Below are positions 48,903-59,266 of a DNA stretch of 64,000 nt, piece after piece. The notes below the pieces were generated by a model that saw only the letters and a program-made list of their open reading frames with translations, ran no database searches and was not told the DNA's origin. Every line of letters starts with the position of its first letter. Positions within the stretch are counted from its first letter, which is position 1. Source of the DNA: Ailurus styani (Eukaryota > Chordata > Mammalia > Carnivora > Ailuridae); the NCBI GenBank assembly GCA_002007465.1, contig LNAC01000064.1:4608850-4672849 (forward strand), read 5' to 3'. The position numbers and the translations under genes are program-made.

Positions 48903-48917
48903 TATTTTTGCTTGCAG
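48903..48917 (+). other. STK3: tandem 3' splice site (15 nt, in frame)
   Basis: Two cag acceptors precede the exon: 'cattgcag' ending at 48902 and 'gcttgcag' ending at 48917. The 15 nt between them read TAT TTT TGC TTG CAG (Tyr-Phe-Cys-Leu-Gln) without a stop and in the STK3 frame. Use of the upstream AG would insert five residues just before DEDELD. The downstream AG gives the protein expected for the family and is taken as the main site. Confidence 0.7.
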
Positions 48918-49107
48918 GATGAAGATGAGCTGGATTCCCACACCATGGTGAAGACCAGCTCAGAGAGTGTGGGCACGATGAAGGCCACGAGCACGATGAG
49001 TGAAGGGGCCCAGACCATGATTGAACATAACAGCACCATGTTAGAATCTGACTTGGGGACCATGGTTATAAACAGTGAAGATGAAGAAGAAGATGGAACT
49101 ATGAAAA
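48918..49107 (+). CDS. STK3: STK3/MST2 exon: caspase site and Thr-Met docking motifs
   Basis: This 190-nt exon holds 63 codons plus the first base of a split Arg codon. The translation starts DEDELDSHTMVKTSSESVGT, continues MKATSTMSEGAQTMIEHNST and ends with an acidic run EDEEEDGTMK. DELD|S at exon residues 3-7 matches the known MST2 caspase site (Asp322 in human), where cleavage frees the active kinase. Seven Thr-Met pairs are visible, with Thr at exon residues 9, 20, 26, 33, 40, 48 and 61. In this family they are autophosphorylated and bind MOB1 and the SLMAP FHA domain. The first six match human Thr325, 336, 342, 349, 356 and 364. The last falls one residue earlier than human Thr378, so the acidic run appears one Glu shorter than in human, as I recall that protein. 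The donor is AAAA|gtatgt. Confidence 0.97.
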
Positions 49108-51390
49108 GTATGTGGCTTTTTCCTGTTGAATATTAATTTTCTATTTTAAAAGTACAATTCTATCAAAACCATTCTAGTTCTGCCTTACTTTTTATAGCCA
49201 GTTGTGGAAAATTTTGTTTCTGGGCATTATTTAACAGTAAAAAAAAAGTATGGCATAAATAAAATTTTTAAAAAAACTTTAGTGTAGCAGAAAGCAGTAC
49301 ATCTCTAACTTAGGGTTATGAAACTTCTTTCTATTAAAAGATGCTAACCCATAACTTAATTTAATTTGTAAAGTATTTTAGAGATAAAAATATAGCATTC
49401 TTAACATTTACTTTTCCAATAAAGAAGTGAACATAAAATTCTTTTCCAATAAATACAACATAATATTATTTTATGTTGTCTAAATTATCAGTTAAGCCGC
49501 AGATGACAGGGGGTGCAAGCCTAAGAGAAGAAATAAGGGCTTGGTTGGGAAAAGAAGAAACACTAGAAAGAAGGATCAAGAGACAGGGATACTCCTGGAG
49601 AAAATTCAGTTCAGTGCATATGTATTACCATGTGTCATGTGTGAGGCACTGTGCCAGTCATGCTGCAGGGGCTAAAATGATGATTAAGACATTCTCTCTG
49701 ATCTCTCTTGCTTACAGAGTGATGAATAGAGACACTTTCACAGACTAGCATTTCTTTTTGTGTATATATAGCTTTTTAAAGATTGCAGTTAACAAGGTAG
49801 GACATTGTGATTTCACAGTTATAGGCAAAAGCAGATTAATTACCTTTTGATACCCACTGACCTTCCTCCTCCCCTTACTGCCCTAGTCACGTGTGGTCAG
49901 TGTCAAAGTCTAAGCCCTAGGCTGTTTTCCACTACACAGCATTGCTTCTAAATGGCACAAAAGCAGAAATACATGATTTCTTGCATTATAGAGCCTAGAA
50001 AGTGATAAATATTCAGGGATTTTCTTCTGTTATAAAGTGAAAATAAGAAGGAGTTTCCTCTGTGACATTTCTGTTTTCTTTTTGCTGCTTCTCCCAAGAG
50101 ACTGCTTAGGAAGTCTTACCTCATGGTTTCAAGCCATTTGTTCACTACTCTTGCTTTCTTCACAGTTCCTAGTACATATGGCGCATTATGGTTGTATACT
50201 TTGAAAGGGAGGGTCATGAGCACAAAATACAAGCAGATTGCCATGTAGTTATTCCTGGGTGGGAACTGGGAAAGGGATATGAATATATTTTTAATCTCCC
50301 ACAACTGGTGAGTCTTCCGAGCCTTTGCTGTGGAAAGCAGCCTGAAACATGTATTCTGAGCTAGGCTTCTGACTACAGTAGGCATTCTGCATCCAGAACA
50401 TGCTTACCCAACTGTATTGGATGGTCTTGGAGCCTCCAAAGCCAGATAGTGCTAGGATACAAGTTATGTGCCCTCTAGATCAAAAAGACACTCCGATAAG
50501 ACAGTTTACAACATCTTACCCATTAGCATGGAGTATCACTTTTCCACAACTGATAAAATTCTTTTAGTCAAACTCTGTAATTCTTAGCAGACCAGTTAGA
50601 TGACCATTGAGTGCTTTGTTGTACCTTCTAGAGAACTACTGATCTCCCTACAAAACTACATAAACAACTTTTTCTGTGCAGTCACATAGTTGAACATCAA
50701 CATATAATGAGTGGTTATTAAAAATGAGTTTTTATACAGTCTAATTCATGTTGGATTATATTTCAAGGGCAAGATATGTGATGATGATTTATCAGACATC
50801 ACACTTGAAAATTACAGTGCAGATTTCCACATATTTTTGTAGTGAGTTTTAAGCTTTGACAGCCACAGAAATCATTCAATATATGTTATAATTTTATGCC
50901 CTAAATATGATATTTTTTGGCCACAGAGATTTTGCTGAAAGCTCATTTTTAAGCTGAACAGATAGTGGCTTGTATACTTGCATTTGTTCATGTGCTTTAT
51001 CAAATTTTAAATCCCACGAGCCAACTTACCATGTATTTTAAGTGTCTGCAATTTAGTTGTCATTCTGTAATGCGGGACTTCTGTGTTCCCCAGAATCTAA
51101 TCAAGTGATGTCAGTGTAACCTGCAAGACTATTCATCTGTAATATAGCAATAGTTAAGAATATAAAGAAGTTATTGAGACAGAACTTACTTTCCCTGAAA
51201 CCACATAATTAGTTTCAGGTTTGTTTTTTTTTCTCATGATCTAAATCTTCTTTAAAACTTCTTAGATTAGTTGGTATGAATTCTCATTTTATGTCATGCT
51301 GAAGCCCCATTTGCTAATGTGTCTTTAGCATTTTTGCCCCCCCAAATTATAACAACATATTATTTTTAATTTTCTAAAATCTCTACAATG

Positions 51391-51595
51391 GGCGCCTGGG
51401 TGGCTCAGTGGGTTAAAGCCTCTGCCTTCAGCTCAGGTCATGATCTCAGGGTCCTGGGATCGAGACCCACATTGGGCTCCCTGCTCAGCCGGGAGCCTGC
51501 TTCCTCCTCTGCCTGCTTCTCTGCCTACTTGTGATCTGATCTCTCTCTGTGTCAAATAAATAAAAAACAAAATCTTTAAAAAAATAAAAATAAAA
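51391..51595 (+). mobile_element. CAN-SINE, 16-bp TSD
   Basis: The head is ggcgcctgggtggctcagtg. The perfect TSD taaaatctctacaatg occurs at 51375-51390 and 51596-51611. Confidence 0.97.
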
Positions 51596-52087
51596 TAAAA
51601 TCTCTACAATGTTAATTAATGTTATTAAAAGACCTTTTGAAGGGAAGTCAAGAAAAGTGACAAAAAAATGTTTAAAATTTGATCTTTTTTTTTTAAAAAG
51701 TGGGCATAAGGGCATGTCCCCAGAAGGACTCTCCAAACCTGTTTCAGCAGCGATAGCGTTCCTTTCATCCTCCCTCTTCCACTATTCCCACTCACATCCC
51801 CTTGGGGCCTCCTCAGAGCCCAGGGGGTGTCCAGGCTTCTACATGGCAACCCAGATCCCACCAGAGCCAGATGGGTCTCTCCATCCTTATATATTGTGCT
51901 TTTATCCAGTTGTAATTATGAATGTTTGACAGTAGATAAAAGCAGGTTAGTTGTCATTAAGGAAATCAACGTTTGGGACTTTCCATCCTGAAGGAGTAGG
52001 TGAGGAAAGTCAAGAATCCATTGTCATCACATTTATGAGATAATAGATTCTTTCTATTCCCAGAGTGGCTCTGGGAGAGTGGTTGTT

Positions 52088-52215
52088 CAGCAAAAGAGAA
52101 GACTAGGGTCTTTTACCTGGTTCAACTTAGATCTACACAGTTCTGTTTCTGTGGTGGAACTTTCTGGTCTTACAGAGGTGGGGCTGGATTGGTAGCTCTA
52201 GTTGCCCAGAGGGGA
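52088..52215 (+). repeat. inverted duplication 2, left arm
   Basis: 128 bp starting cagcaaaagagaag and ending gcccagagggga. It is the reverse complement of 53294-53420, with two substitutions and one 1-base indel, across a 1078-bp spacer. The segment does not resemble a known interspersed repeat. Confidence 0.94.
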
Positions 52216-53293
52216 AACTATCTCTGTTGGTAGAGTCACACTCTCCAGTCAGGTTAAAGATTGTTTCGTGGGTTTAGCCACTCCCTCATTCATAGCCTTG
52301 ACTTCTCTGCCCTTTTCTTTTTCTCTTTTTCCCTCCTGGCAAAATGTGACTGTGGATCAGTCTGTTTGTGCATCTTCTGTGCATCTTCACCATGGCTGCC
52401 GAGTGCTGGTGGAGGCAATCTCAGATCTGTACAGATGAGGATCACCACTTGGAGCCTCAGGACTTTCCTATAGGCCTATGTTTCTCTCCCTCAGCTCTTT
52501 CTCCTACAAAGTGGCTATTTTAGAACTTCACGAAATTTCTTCCTGACACTTCTCCTCTCAGTCTCAATAGATGACCTAGCTTTCTGCTTCATAGAAAAAA
52601 TAATTAAACATTATCACGTGAGAATGTAGAGAAGCTATATAGGTGTTTTAGACATAGACTTTGGTATAAGATAGCAAAAGTAAGTCGTCCTTAACTCCTC
52701 TTTCTTCCTCACCCCTCACTGAATGAACACCATCTCATGAGTTCCACCTCCTGAACATCTCTGTCCTCTTCTTACCGTCTCTGCTTGCATTTCTTTAGTG
52801 TAGATACGCATAGTCTCACACATGAAAGGTTTCCTAATTGATCCCCTGCCTCCATTGTTGGTCCCTGCACTCCTCACAGATTCAGCATCTCTCTCTTCTG
52901 CTTATGGCTCTCCAGCGACTCCCTACTGCTTGCTCTTAATTTAAAGCCCAATGTGGGTTAAAAGGCAGTAGACACTCCAGTGTCTGGTCATCTTTCTGTT
53001 TTCTTGGCTCACTCTTCCCTCTCCAGCCTTCTTCCAGCTCCTCAGCTCTTAAAATGCTCTTTCCATGCCTTTAGGCTTTTGTTCCAACCAGTCAGTCTGT
53101 TTGGATAGGTGATTCCTTGGCTAATTCATATTCATCCTCTTAGGATCAGTTAAGGGGTTGCTTCCCTTACTGACCCAGGTTGGGGATGTTGCCCCTCCTC
53201 CCATAGGCTGCCACCTCATTTCATGCTGTTACTCTGAATAGCAGTTGTCATACTGTGTTCTCATTGCTTGTTTCTCTGTGATTATCTCTTTAC

Positions 53294-53420
53294 TCCCCTC
53301 TGGGCAACTAGAGCTACCAATCCAGCCCCACCTCTGTAAGACCAGAAAGTTCCACCACAGAAACAGAACTGTGTAGATCTAAGCTGAACAAGGTAAAAGA
53401 CCCTAGTCTTCTCTTTGCTG
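53294..53420 (-). repeat. inverted duplication 2, right arm (inside L2)
   Basis: 127 bp, starting tcccctctgggc and ending ctctttgctg. It replaces the expected L2 text between 'atctctttac' and 'tattcccaatgc', so this is the derived copy. Short identities with the template at both junctions (about tcccctct and tttgctg) are compatible with microhomology. Confidence 0.92.
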
Positions 53421-53479
53421 TATTCCCAATGCTTAATGCAATGTCCTCCACAATAGTAAAAGTTCATTAAATATTTTCT

Positions 53480-53683
53480 TTTTTTTTTTTTTTTTAAAGA
53501 TTTTATTTATTCATTTGACACAGAGAGAGAGATTACAAGTAGGCAGAGAGGCAGGCAGAGAGAGAGGAGGAAGCAGGCTCCCTGCCGAGCAGAGAGCCCG
53601 ATGTGGGCCTCGATCCCAGGACCCTGGGATCATGACCTGAGCCGAAGGCAGCGGCTTTAACCCACTGAGCCACCCAGGCGCCC
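53480..53683 (-). mobile_element. CAN-SINE, antisense, 16-bp TSD
   Basis: The T-run is at the left and the head at the right (ccacccaggcgcc). The perfect TSD tcattaaatattttct occurs at 53464-53479 and 53684-53699, in the L2 tail. Confidence 0.97.
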
Positions 53684-53704
53684 TCATTAAATATTTTCTG
53701 ACCA

Positions 53705-53900
53705 AATGATGTGGTGTAGTGAAAAGACCATGGGATTTAAAGTCGGACCACATTTAATTGTGTTCATCTCTTCTGAGCTTCAGTGATGTGTATTTATTAC
53801 TCGGTTTTTTGTGTGTCTGTGTTTGTATGTGTATGAGTGTGGATTAATTTAGGTAAATCCATAAGGCACCTAGCAGAGTAGGCCATCAGTAAGGGATAAT
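53705..53900 (+). repeat. MIR-like relic
   Basis: 'ggtgtagtgaaaagaccatg', 'ctcttctgagcttcagtg' and 'ataaggcacctagcagagta' fit MIR in sense, weakly. Confidence 0.5.
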
Positions 53901-54469
53901 CTCCATCTGCTCGGTCTGTCAGTTTGGCCTTCGAACAGCTTGGAAAGCTGGAGCATCTAGAGACTCTGCCGGGCTTCTCGAACAGTGAGGGAGGCCTGGT
54001 CTTCCTGGGACTGCACGTGCTGAGCCATTGTACTCAGTGGCTCTGTCCTTTTCCTTCCGAAGGCAAACTCTTGCTCCCACCTTCCCCTGCCTCCTCCAAG
54101 ACCTTGCTCCATCTCTAGTTATTCAGTATGGTAGCCAGAGGGGATTCTATAGAGAGTAGTGACGTCCAAAATGAACAAGGTAGCACAGACATAAATGTGA
54201 GCAATTTGAATGGCAAGATGAGGAAATGGTAAGGGAGCACTCAGCTGATCTGGTATCTTCTAAGTAGGAGTATGATTGGTAATGTGTATTGAGATAACTT
54301 GCAAGTGGGAGAACTGTATTACACTGTAAAATTTTATGTCTCTGTGAGAAAAATGGGAAGAGTATCACAGAAGCATTGAAAGAGTAAATATGAATTTTAT
54401 TATTTTTTTTTATTTTCAGAAAAGAAAAATGGGTGGATTTCTCAAATTATAGCTATCATCTATGGAGGG

Positions 54470-54665
54470 TTTGGCATGGGCCAACCTTGTGCTTAGGACT
54501 TTGCATATATGACCTCATTGACGCCCCACGAGGACCTGTAGAGTAGCACTGTTACTACCATTTGCCCTTAAGGAAGCTGAGACTTGGCAACGTGAAGTGG
54601 GGGTCTCGCAGCAAATAAGCGGTGGAGCCAGTCTACAGACCCAGGTTTGGCTCCCGAATCATATC
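54470..54665 (-). repeat. MIR relic, antisense
   Basis: This is reverse MIR: 'cttgtgcttaggactttgca', 'tgcccttaaggaagctgaga', 'cgcagcaaataagcggtgga', 'cagacccaggtttggctccc'. Confidence 0.7.
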
Positions 54666-55579
54666 ATTACTCAGGGGCTGGTGACTTGACATCCCTCTTG
54701 GGCAGGAGTCTAAAACATCTATGAATCCTTTAGGAAGGGAGACCTGGCTCATTATAACTCCACATAGGTTGCTGGGAACAAATCATATCAGAATAATATT
54801 ATTTCCTTTTTTAGATAGCATTGCTAAGCTTCTTGGTCAGAGGAAGTGCTGGGTTTAGGTATTGTGTTTTAGGAGTTTGGAAAAGTATTTGACAAGGTCT
54901 CTGAAGAGATCCTTGTAGACACTGTAGTACGAAGTAGCTGATATTTCTGCTATGAGTGTTGAATATTTACACCTAAATAGGCTTCCAACAGTCAGGGCTG
55001 ATTGGAGGAAACAAAAACTGCTCTGGGTGTTTTAAACATAAAGAGATTTAAGTCAGAGATGGGAATGTTAACAAACTCAGTGGAAAGGTTGGAGGAGAGC
55101 ACTGTATAGACTAGGCCTCTAGGAATGACTCTTACTTCTCAGAAGTGACCCCGCATGGTACCTACTACTACTGCTGTCGTCAAGAAGGCAGTGAATCCAG
55201 AGGCTGCCGTTAGCCTCCGGAGTTCAGTACTACAGACTGAGCTCAGTCCCTGTTGCTCTTCCGGGATGCGAACGCTCCCAGTGCTCCTGCCCCTGTGAAG
55301 CTGGTGAGTGGATGCTGGCGTGCTGCTGTGACACCCTCACGGTTTCATAACCACGCTTGCCAGAGGCTCGTGGCCTCTGCCTCACCTCTTGCTTTCCCAC
55401 TCATGAAAAAGTGCACTTATTCAAGATAAGGTGCAGGGAGTTCTGGGAAATGCAGTGTGTAGCTCTCCAGAGGCAATGCAGCGGTGGCTAAATTTCAGTC
55501 AACCATAGTGTTAAATCATAAATTGTCAACGAGACGATTTCTCACTGATGCTTTAGGGCTTAGGCCTCAGTCCTGGCTA

Positions 55580-56040
55580 GGCTCAGCATTTTTTACAGAA
55601 ACTTGGATGAAGCTATAGAATGAAAGTCTGTTAGAATTGCAAATGACATGAAGTGGAGCAAAATAAAAATACATTCTAAGACACCATCAGGATCCTCCGA
55701 GATCTCCACAGGCTGGAGCAGTGGGCTTGATTTACAAGATAAACCCTGCTCCTGGGTCAATGTAACCAACCTCACAAGCATCCCTCATAGCAGGAGCCCC
55801 TCAGAGAGACTAGCTCTGCAAACCGGAGTAGGCCCGGGCAGCTCTAAAAACAAGTCAAAAAATCAAAACAACAAAACTGTACAAGTACTTCTAAGGTGTG
55901 GCTAGGACTGATAACCACTTTTTAGAACCAGGAAATAAGCAGCTTCACTCTGCTCTCAGCGCCTGGAACTTAACTGGAGTATTTAGGAAGGGTGGAGACA
56001 CAGTGGAACGTATTCAGCAGAGACTGAGCCAGATCGTAAA
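55580..56040 (+). repeat. possible CR1/L3 LINE relic, sense
   Basis: 'aacttggatgaagctata', 'attgcaaatgacatgaagtg', 'gatctccacaggctggagca' and 'gatcgtaaagtaaatggag' follow the order of a CR1/L3 reverse-transcriptase C-terminal region. It is very diverged, and assignment is by eye. Confidence 0.45.
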
Positions 56041-56079
56041 GTAAATGGAGGCCATGTTGTATTAAGAGTGGGTAGAGGA

Positions 56080-56202
56080 GGCGCCTGGGTGGCTCAGTCC
56101 CTTAAGGGTCCAACTCTTGATCTCAGCTCAGGTTTTGGTCTCAGGGTGATGAGTTTGAGTGTTGGCTCCACGTCAGGTGTTGAGTTTGCTTTAAAAAAAA
56201 AA
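56080..56202 (+). mobile_element. CAN-SINE, short, older type
   Basis: The head is ggcgcctgggtggctcagtc, running through 'ccaactcttgatctcagctc' to a poly-A without the CT-rich part. The imperfect 16-bp TSD aagagtgggtagagga / aagagcggatagagga lies at 56064-56079 and 56203-56218. Confidence 0.94.
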
Positions 56203-56942
56203 AAGAGCGGATAGAGGAATAATGGTCATGTTTAGGTTTTACATTGTTTATTTATGTTAACCTTCAAAACCTGTTTATCAGTGATTAAATATTGGGTTAA
56301 GTGATTGTAATGAAATACAAATTTTTAAAATGTCTTCTTCCCATACACCTGTAATACATAGTGACTTTTAAAATATATCACAGTTTATTGTTTCATTTTG
56401 AACAGTACATTTATGTAGTTTCACTTAATTACTGAGAGAAAGAAAATTAGGTACTGCTTCAGATTTTTAGGTGTTATTCCTAGAAATAGGTTCTAGACTG
56501 ATTTAAAAGGGTTTAGGAGAGATACCAAGAAGGGGAGACTGACCTTGGGTATTCCTGCTCCCTCATTCATCTAATGTCCCTAGATGAAATTGTAAGTGAG
56601 AGACCATTTGCTCTGAGCTGCAATGTCTGTGTCCCATTCTTTGTTTAGTGACATCTTCTCTGCAAGCTCTGGTTCAGTTCCTTTCCTTCCTCTTCCTCCC
56701 CAAACCTATTTTAGGAAAGTATCAGATATGTAGTTATAAAATAATTAGTAATGTTTTATGTTCATGAGTTTTTTCTCCCAAAATTACAGAGCTTTGGGCC
56801 AAAGGAGTAAATTGCTGAGGATAGAATTTGATTGCCAAGAAACAGTTAACCAGTGTAGCAGAGTGTGTAGGGGAAATCCCATTCCCACATCAAGATCTTA
56901 CCATTCTTTCATGGAAAACTCCTGTATGCATCTTGAATGAAA

Positions 56943-57148
56943 AGATGGGATCGGGAAGGAGACAAACCACAAGAGACTCTTAATCTCACGAAACAAACTG
57001 AGGGTTACTGGGGGATGGGAAGGTAGGGATAGGGTGGGTGGGTTATGGACATTGGGGAGGGTTTGTGCTATGGTGAGTGCTGTGAAAGGTGTAAGCCTGA
57101 TGATTCACAGACCTGTACCCCTGGGGCAAAGAATAATAAAAAAAATAC
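56943..57148 (+). mobile_element. carnivore L1 3' UTR end, sense
   Basis: It starts 'gatgggatcgggaaggagac' and runs to 'acagacctgtacccctgggg' and an A-rich tail. It is nearly the same as part of 30901-31115. No TSD is evident. Confidence 0.92.
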
Positions 57149-57599
57149 GATTGATCTAGTGCATGACATAACAGTAAAGGTGACAACAGTAAATGACAGC
57201 TGCCACTGCAGCTGGGTGTAAATACCCATAATATTACTGGGTTGCAAGCAACCCTTGGTTTTCCCTTACAGAGGTACAAAATGTCCAGCTAATGTGTAGC
57301 TACAGTGGTTTAAAGTTAGTTACCTATGGGTACTCAGTGTGTTCTCCTCTTCTGTGTGCTTCTGGTCCGTGGAATGTGGAACGTTTTAATGATGTGTGAC
57401 CCAGCTTGGACCTCTTAGTGTAGGTATTTGGTCATAGGATACCTCTTTTACTAGCAAAAGCACTGACACGCATGGAAATAGTAGGAGTCTTCCTTGTACA
57501 AATGCAAATCTGTCTTTCTTGTAAAGGCCTCTGAAGAAAGGGTTTCCATAGACACACAGTGGCCATTACAATGGTCATTACTCACACTGGAAATCATCC

Positions 57600-57960
57600 C
57601 TTTTATTTAACTAAAATCCTTGGGCTTCAATCTGTCTGTTTCCCTTTATTCTGCCCTCATTGAAGATGGAAAACAGCTGGTCACTATTTTCTGTGAAAGA
57701 ACCCTTCAAATACACTTGGATACTTACTAAATTGTATCCTCAGACTTTTTCTGGCTGAACAATTTCAGTCCCTTTAACCTTTGTGCAGGTATTATTTTCT
57801 AAGCTTTTAATCTTTTTTATGAATAGTCTCTGGATCTTCTCCATGTTGTCTGTATCCTCCTTTGTTTTAAAATAGTCTGATGAAGTTAAGAAAAAGCTGA
57901 TGTCAGTAGCTTCTGTATTAACATCCTGGTTTTTATATGTATTCACCATACTCTTGGCAA
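57600..57960 (-). repeat. possible CR1/L3 LINE relic, antisense
   Basis: 'ggctgaacaatttcagtccc', 'atagtctctggatcttctcc' and 'ttgttttaaaatagtctgat' resemble the CR1/L3 pattern in reverse, the opposite orientation to the relic at 55580-56040. Diverged. Confidence 0.45.
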
Positions 57961-59081
57961 CAAATTAAAGGACAGATTTCCAAGATCATTAATCAGGTAG
58001 AACACCCACATCCTAAAATATTTTTAGAAGAACAAATTAGGTAATATTCATAAATCCCTTTGATGTCGAGATATCTAATGCTAAAGTTGTGATTAATTGT
58101 TGTTTCATTCTCTATACTTAAGTGCCTCTGTCATAATCATGTTAAGAAATTAAAAATTAAACAAATTACATTTTGTTGAAGTATTTTAGAAATTCCTTTC
58201 TGTATTTAAATTTCCACGAAGGCATTCTACCTGTTTAGAAGACATGTGCAAATTAAGAAAGTTAATGACTAATTGTGGGTAGGCTGGCATATTTACTCAA
58301 GGTATTACATTCACACAATTTAGTTTCCTTGCACATGTTCTAGGGAATGTGTGAAGGAGAAGGAAAACAATTTTTTTTTCTTTAAAATCTCACATGCACA
58401 AAGGGATTGAGTGGTGATTATTTTATTCTTTATTGCTACAGAATTTTTAGTTCCATAGCAAGTAGTTGAAGGAATTAGGGCCAAAATTGAGGAACGAGGT
58501 CATTTGGAACATTAAATTTATTATTAAAATAAAAATATATTTTTATAACCTAGGGTCAGAATTCAGCTACAACTAGAGAAATTGTCAGTTTAATGTGATT
58601 TTTCTTTCTGTGTTTAAAAAAAGTATTTGCCATAGCAACCATAATCACGTAAGACAGAGCTTACAACCCCGAGACTTTGTGCTTCACTCTGCTGTTAAAG
58701 GACCTACTATTTCTTTTTTCCTTTTTTAAAAAACAAATTGTAAGTCAGAAACGTCATCCTGTCTGTCCCACACTTCTGTGAACATGCATCTCCATGGAGA
58801 CGCCGTCGCATGCCGTGGGCGTGTGTTCGGCATTGTGTAGTTAAACATTACTAGGGAATTACAGCTGCCCCCACCCCATAACTCTTAAAACAAACCTAAC
58901 GTATTTTTGTCCTTAGAAATTTTAAAAAGTAGTTTTTAAAATTTTCCTTACATGTAGCAAAGATATGTTCTAAATGTTAATACTGTTTTAAATTAAACAA
59001 CGGAAAACATTTGAAACTATAAGCACATACATTTGAGTAAAAAATTATGTATCAGCATATCTTGTTATAAAGTCATCCAAA

Positions 59082-59266
59082 GGGGCACTTTGGTGGCTCA
59101 GTGGGTTAAAGCCTCTGCCTTCCGCTCAGGTCATGGTCTCGGGGTTCTGGGATCGAGCCCCGCACGGGCTCCCTGCTCGGCGGGGAGCCTGCTTCCTCCT
59201 CTCTCCTGCCTGCTTGTAATCTCTCTCTCTCTGTCAAATAAATAAATAAAATCTTAAAAAAAAAAA
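59082..59266 (+). mobile_element. CAN-SINE, 15-bp TSD
   Basis: The head is ggggcactttggtggctcag. The perfect TSD ataaagtcatccaaa occurs at 59067-59081 and 59267-59281. The body has a small deletion in 'cgcacgggctccc'. Confidence 0.97.

Larger units (their letters stand above)
14334..48917 (+). other. STK3: STK3 intron, 34.6 kb, L1-rich
   Basis: This is the large intron between the kinase-end exon and the TM-motif exon. Listed repeats (SINEs, L1s, MIRs, L2, one old unassigned family) account for roughly half. I saw no coding gene in the remaining stretches: 14340-15160, 15340-15800, 19890-22140, 22350-24330, 24550-26600, 35330-37090, 37310-42050, 42300-42780, 43740-44820 and 48440-48890. They are AT-rich with frequent stops. 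The longer open frames at 22360-22560, 23490-24030 and 25100-25390 are Phe/Leu/Ser-rich translations of T-rich DNA. 35941-35959 is a run of nine A followed by a run of G. Confidence 0.85.
52690..53707 (+). repeat. L2 LINE 3' region, interrupted
   Basis: This is sense L2 text ('gactccctactgcttgctct'-type body, then 'ttgtttctctgtgattatct' and the end 'ttcccaatgcttaatgcaat', 'taaaagttcattaaatattt'). It is broken at 53294-53420 by the inverted duplication and at 53480-53683 by a SINE. Confidence 0.7.
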
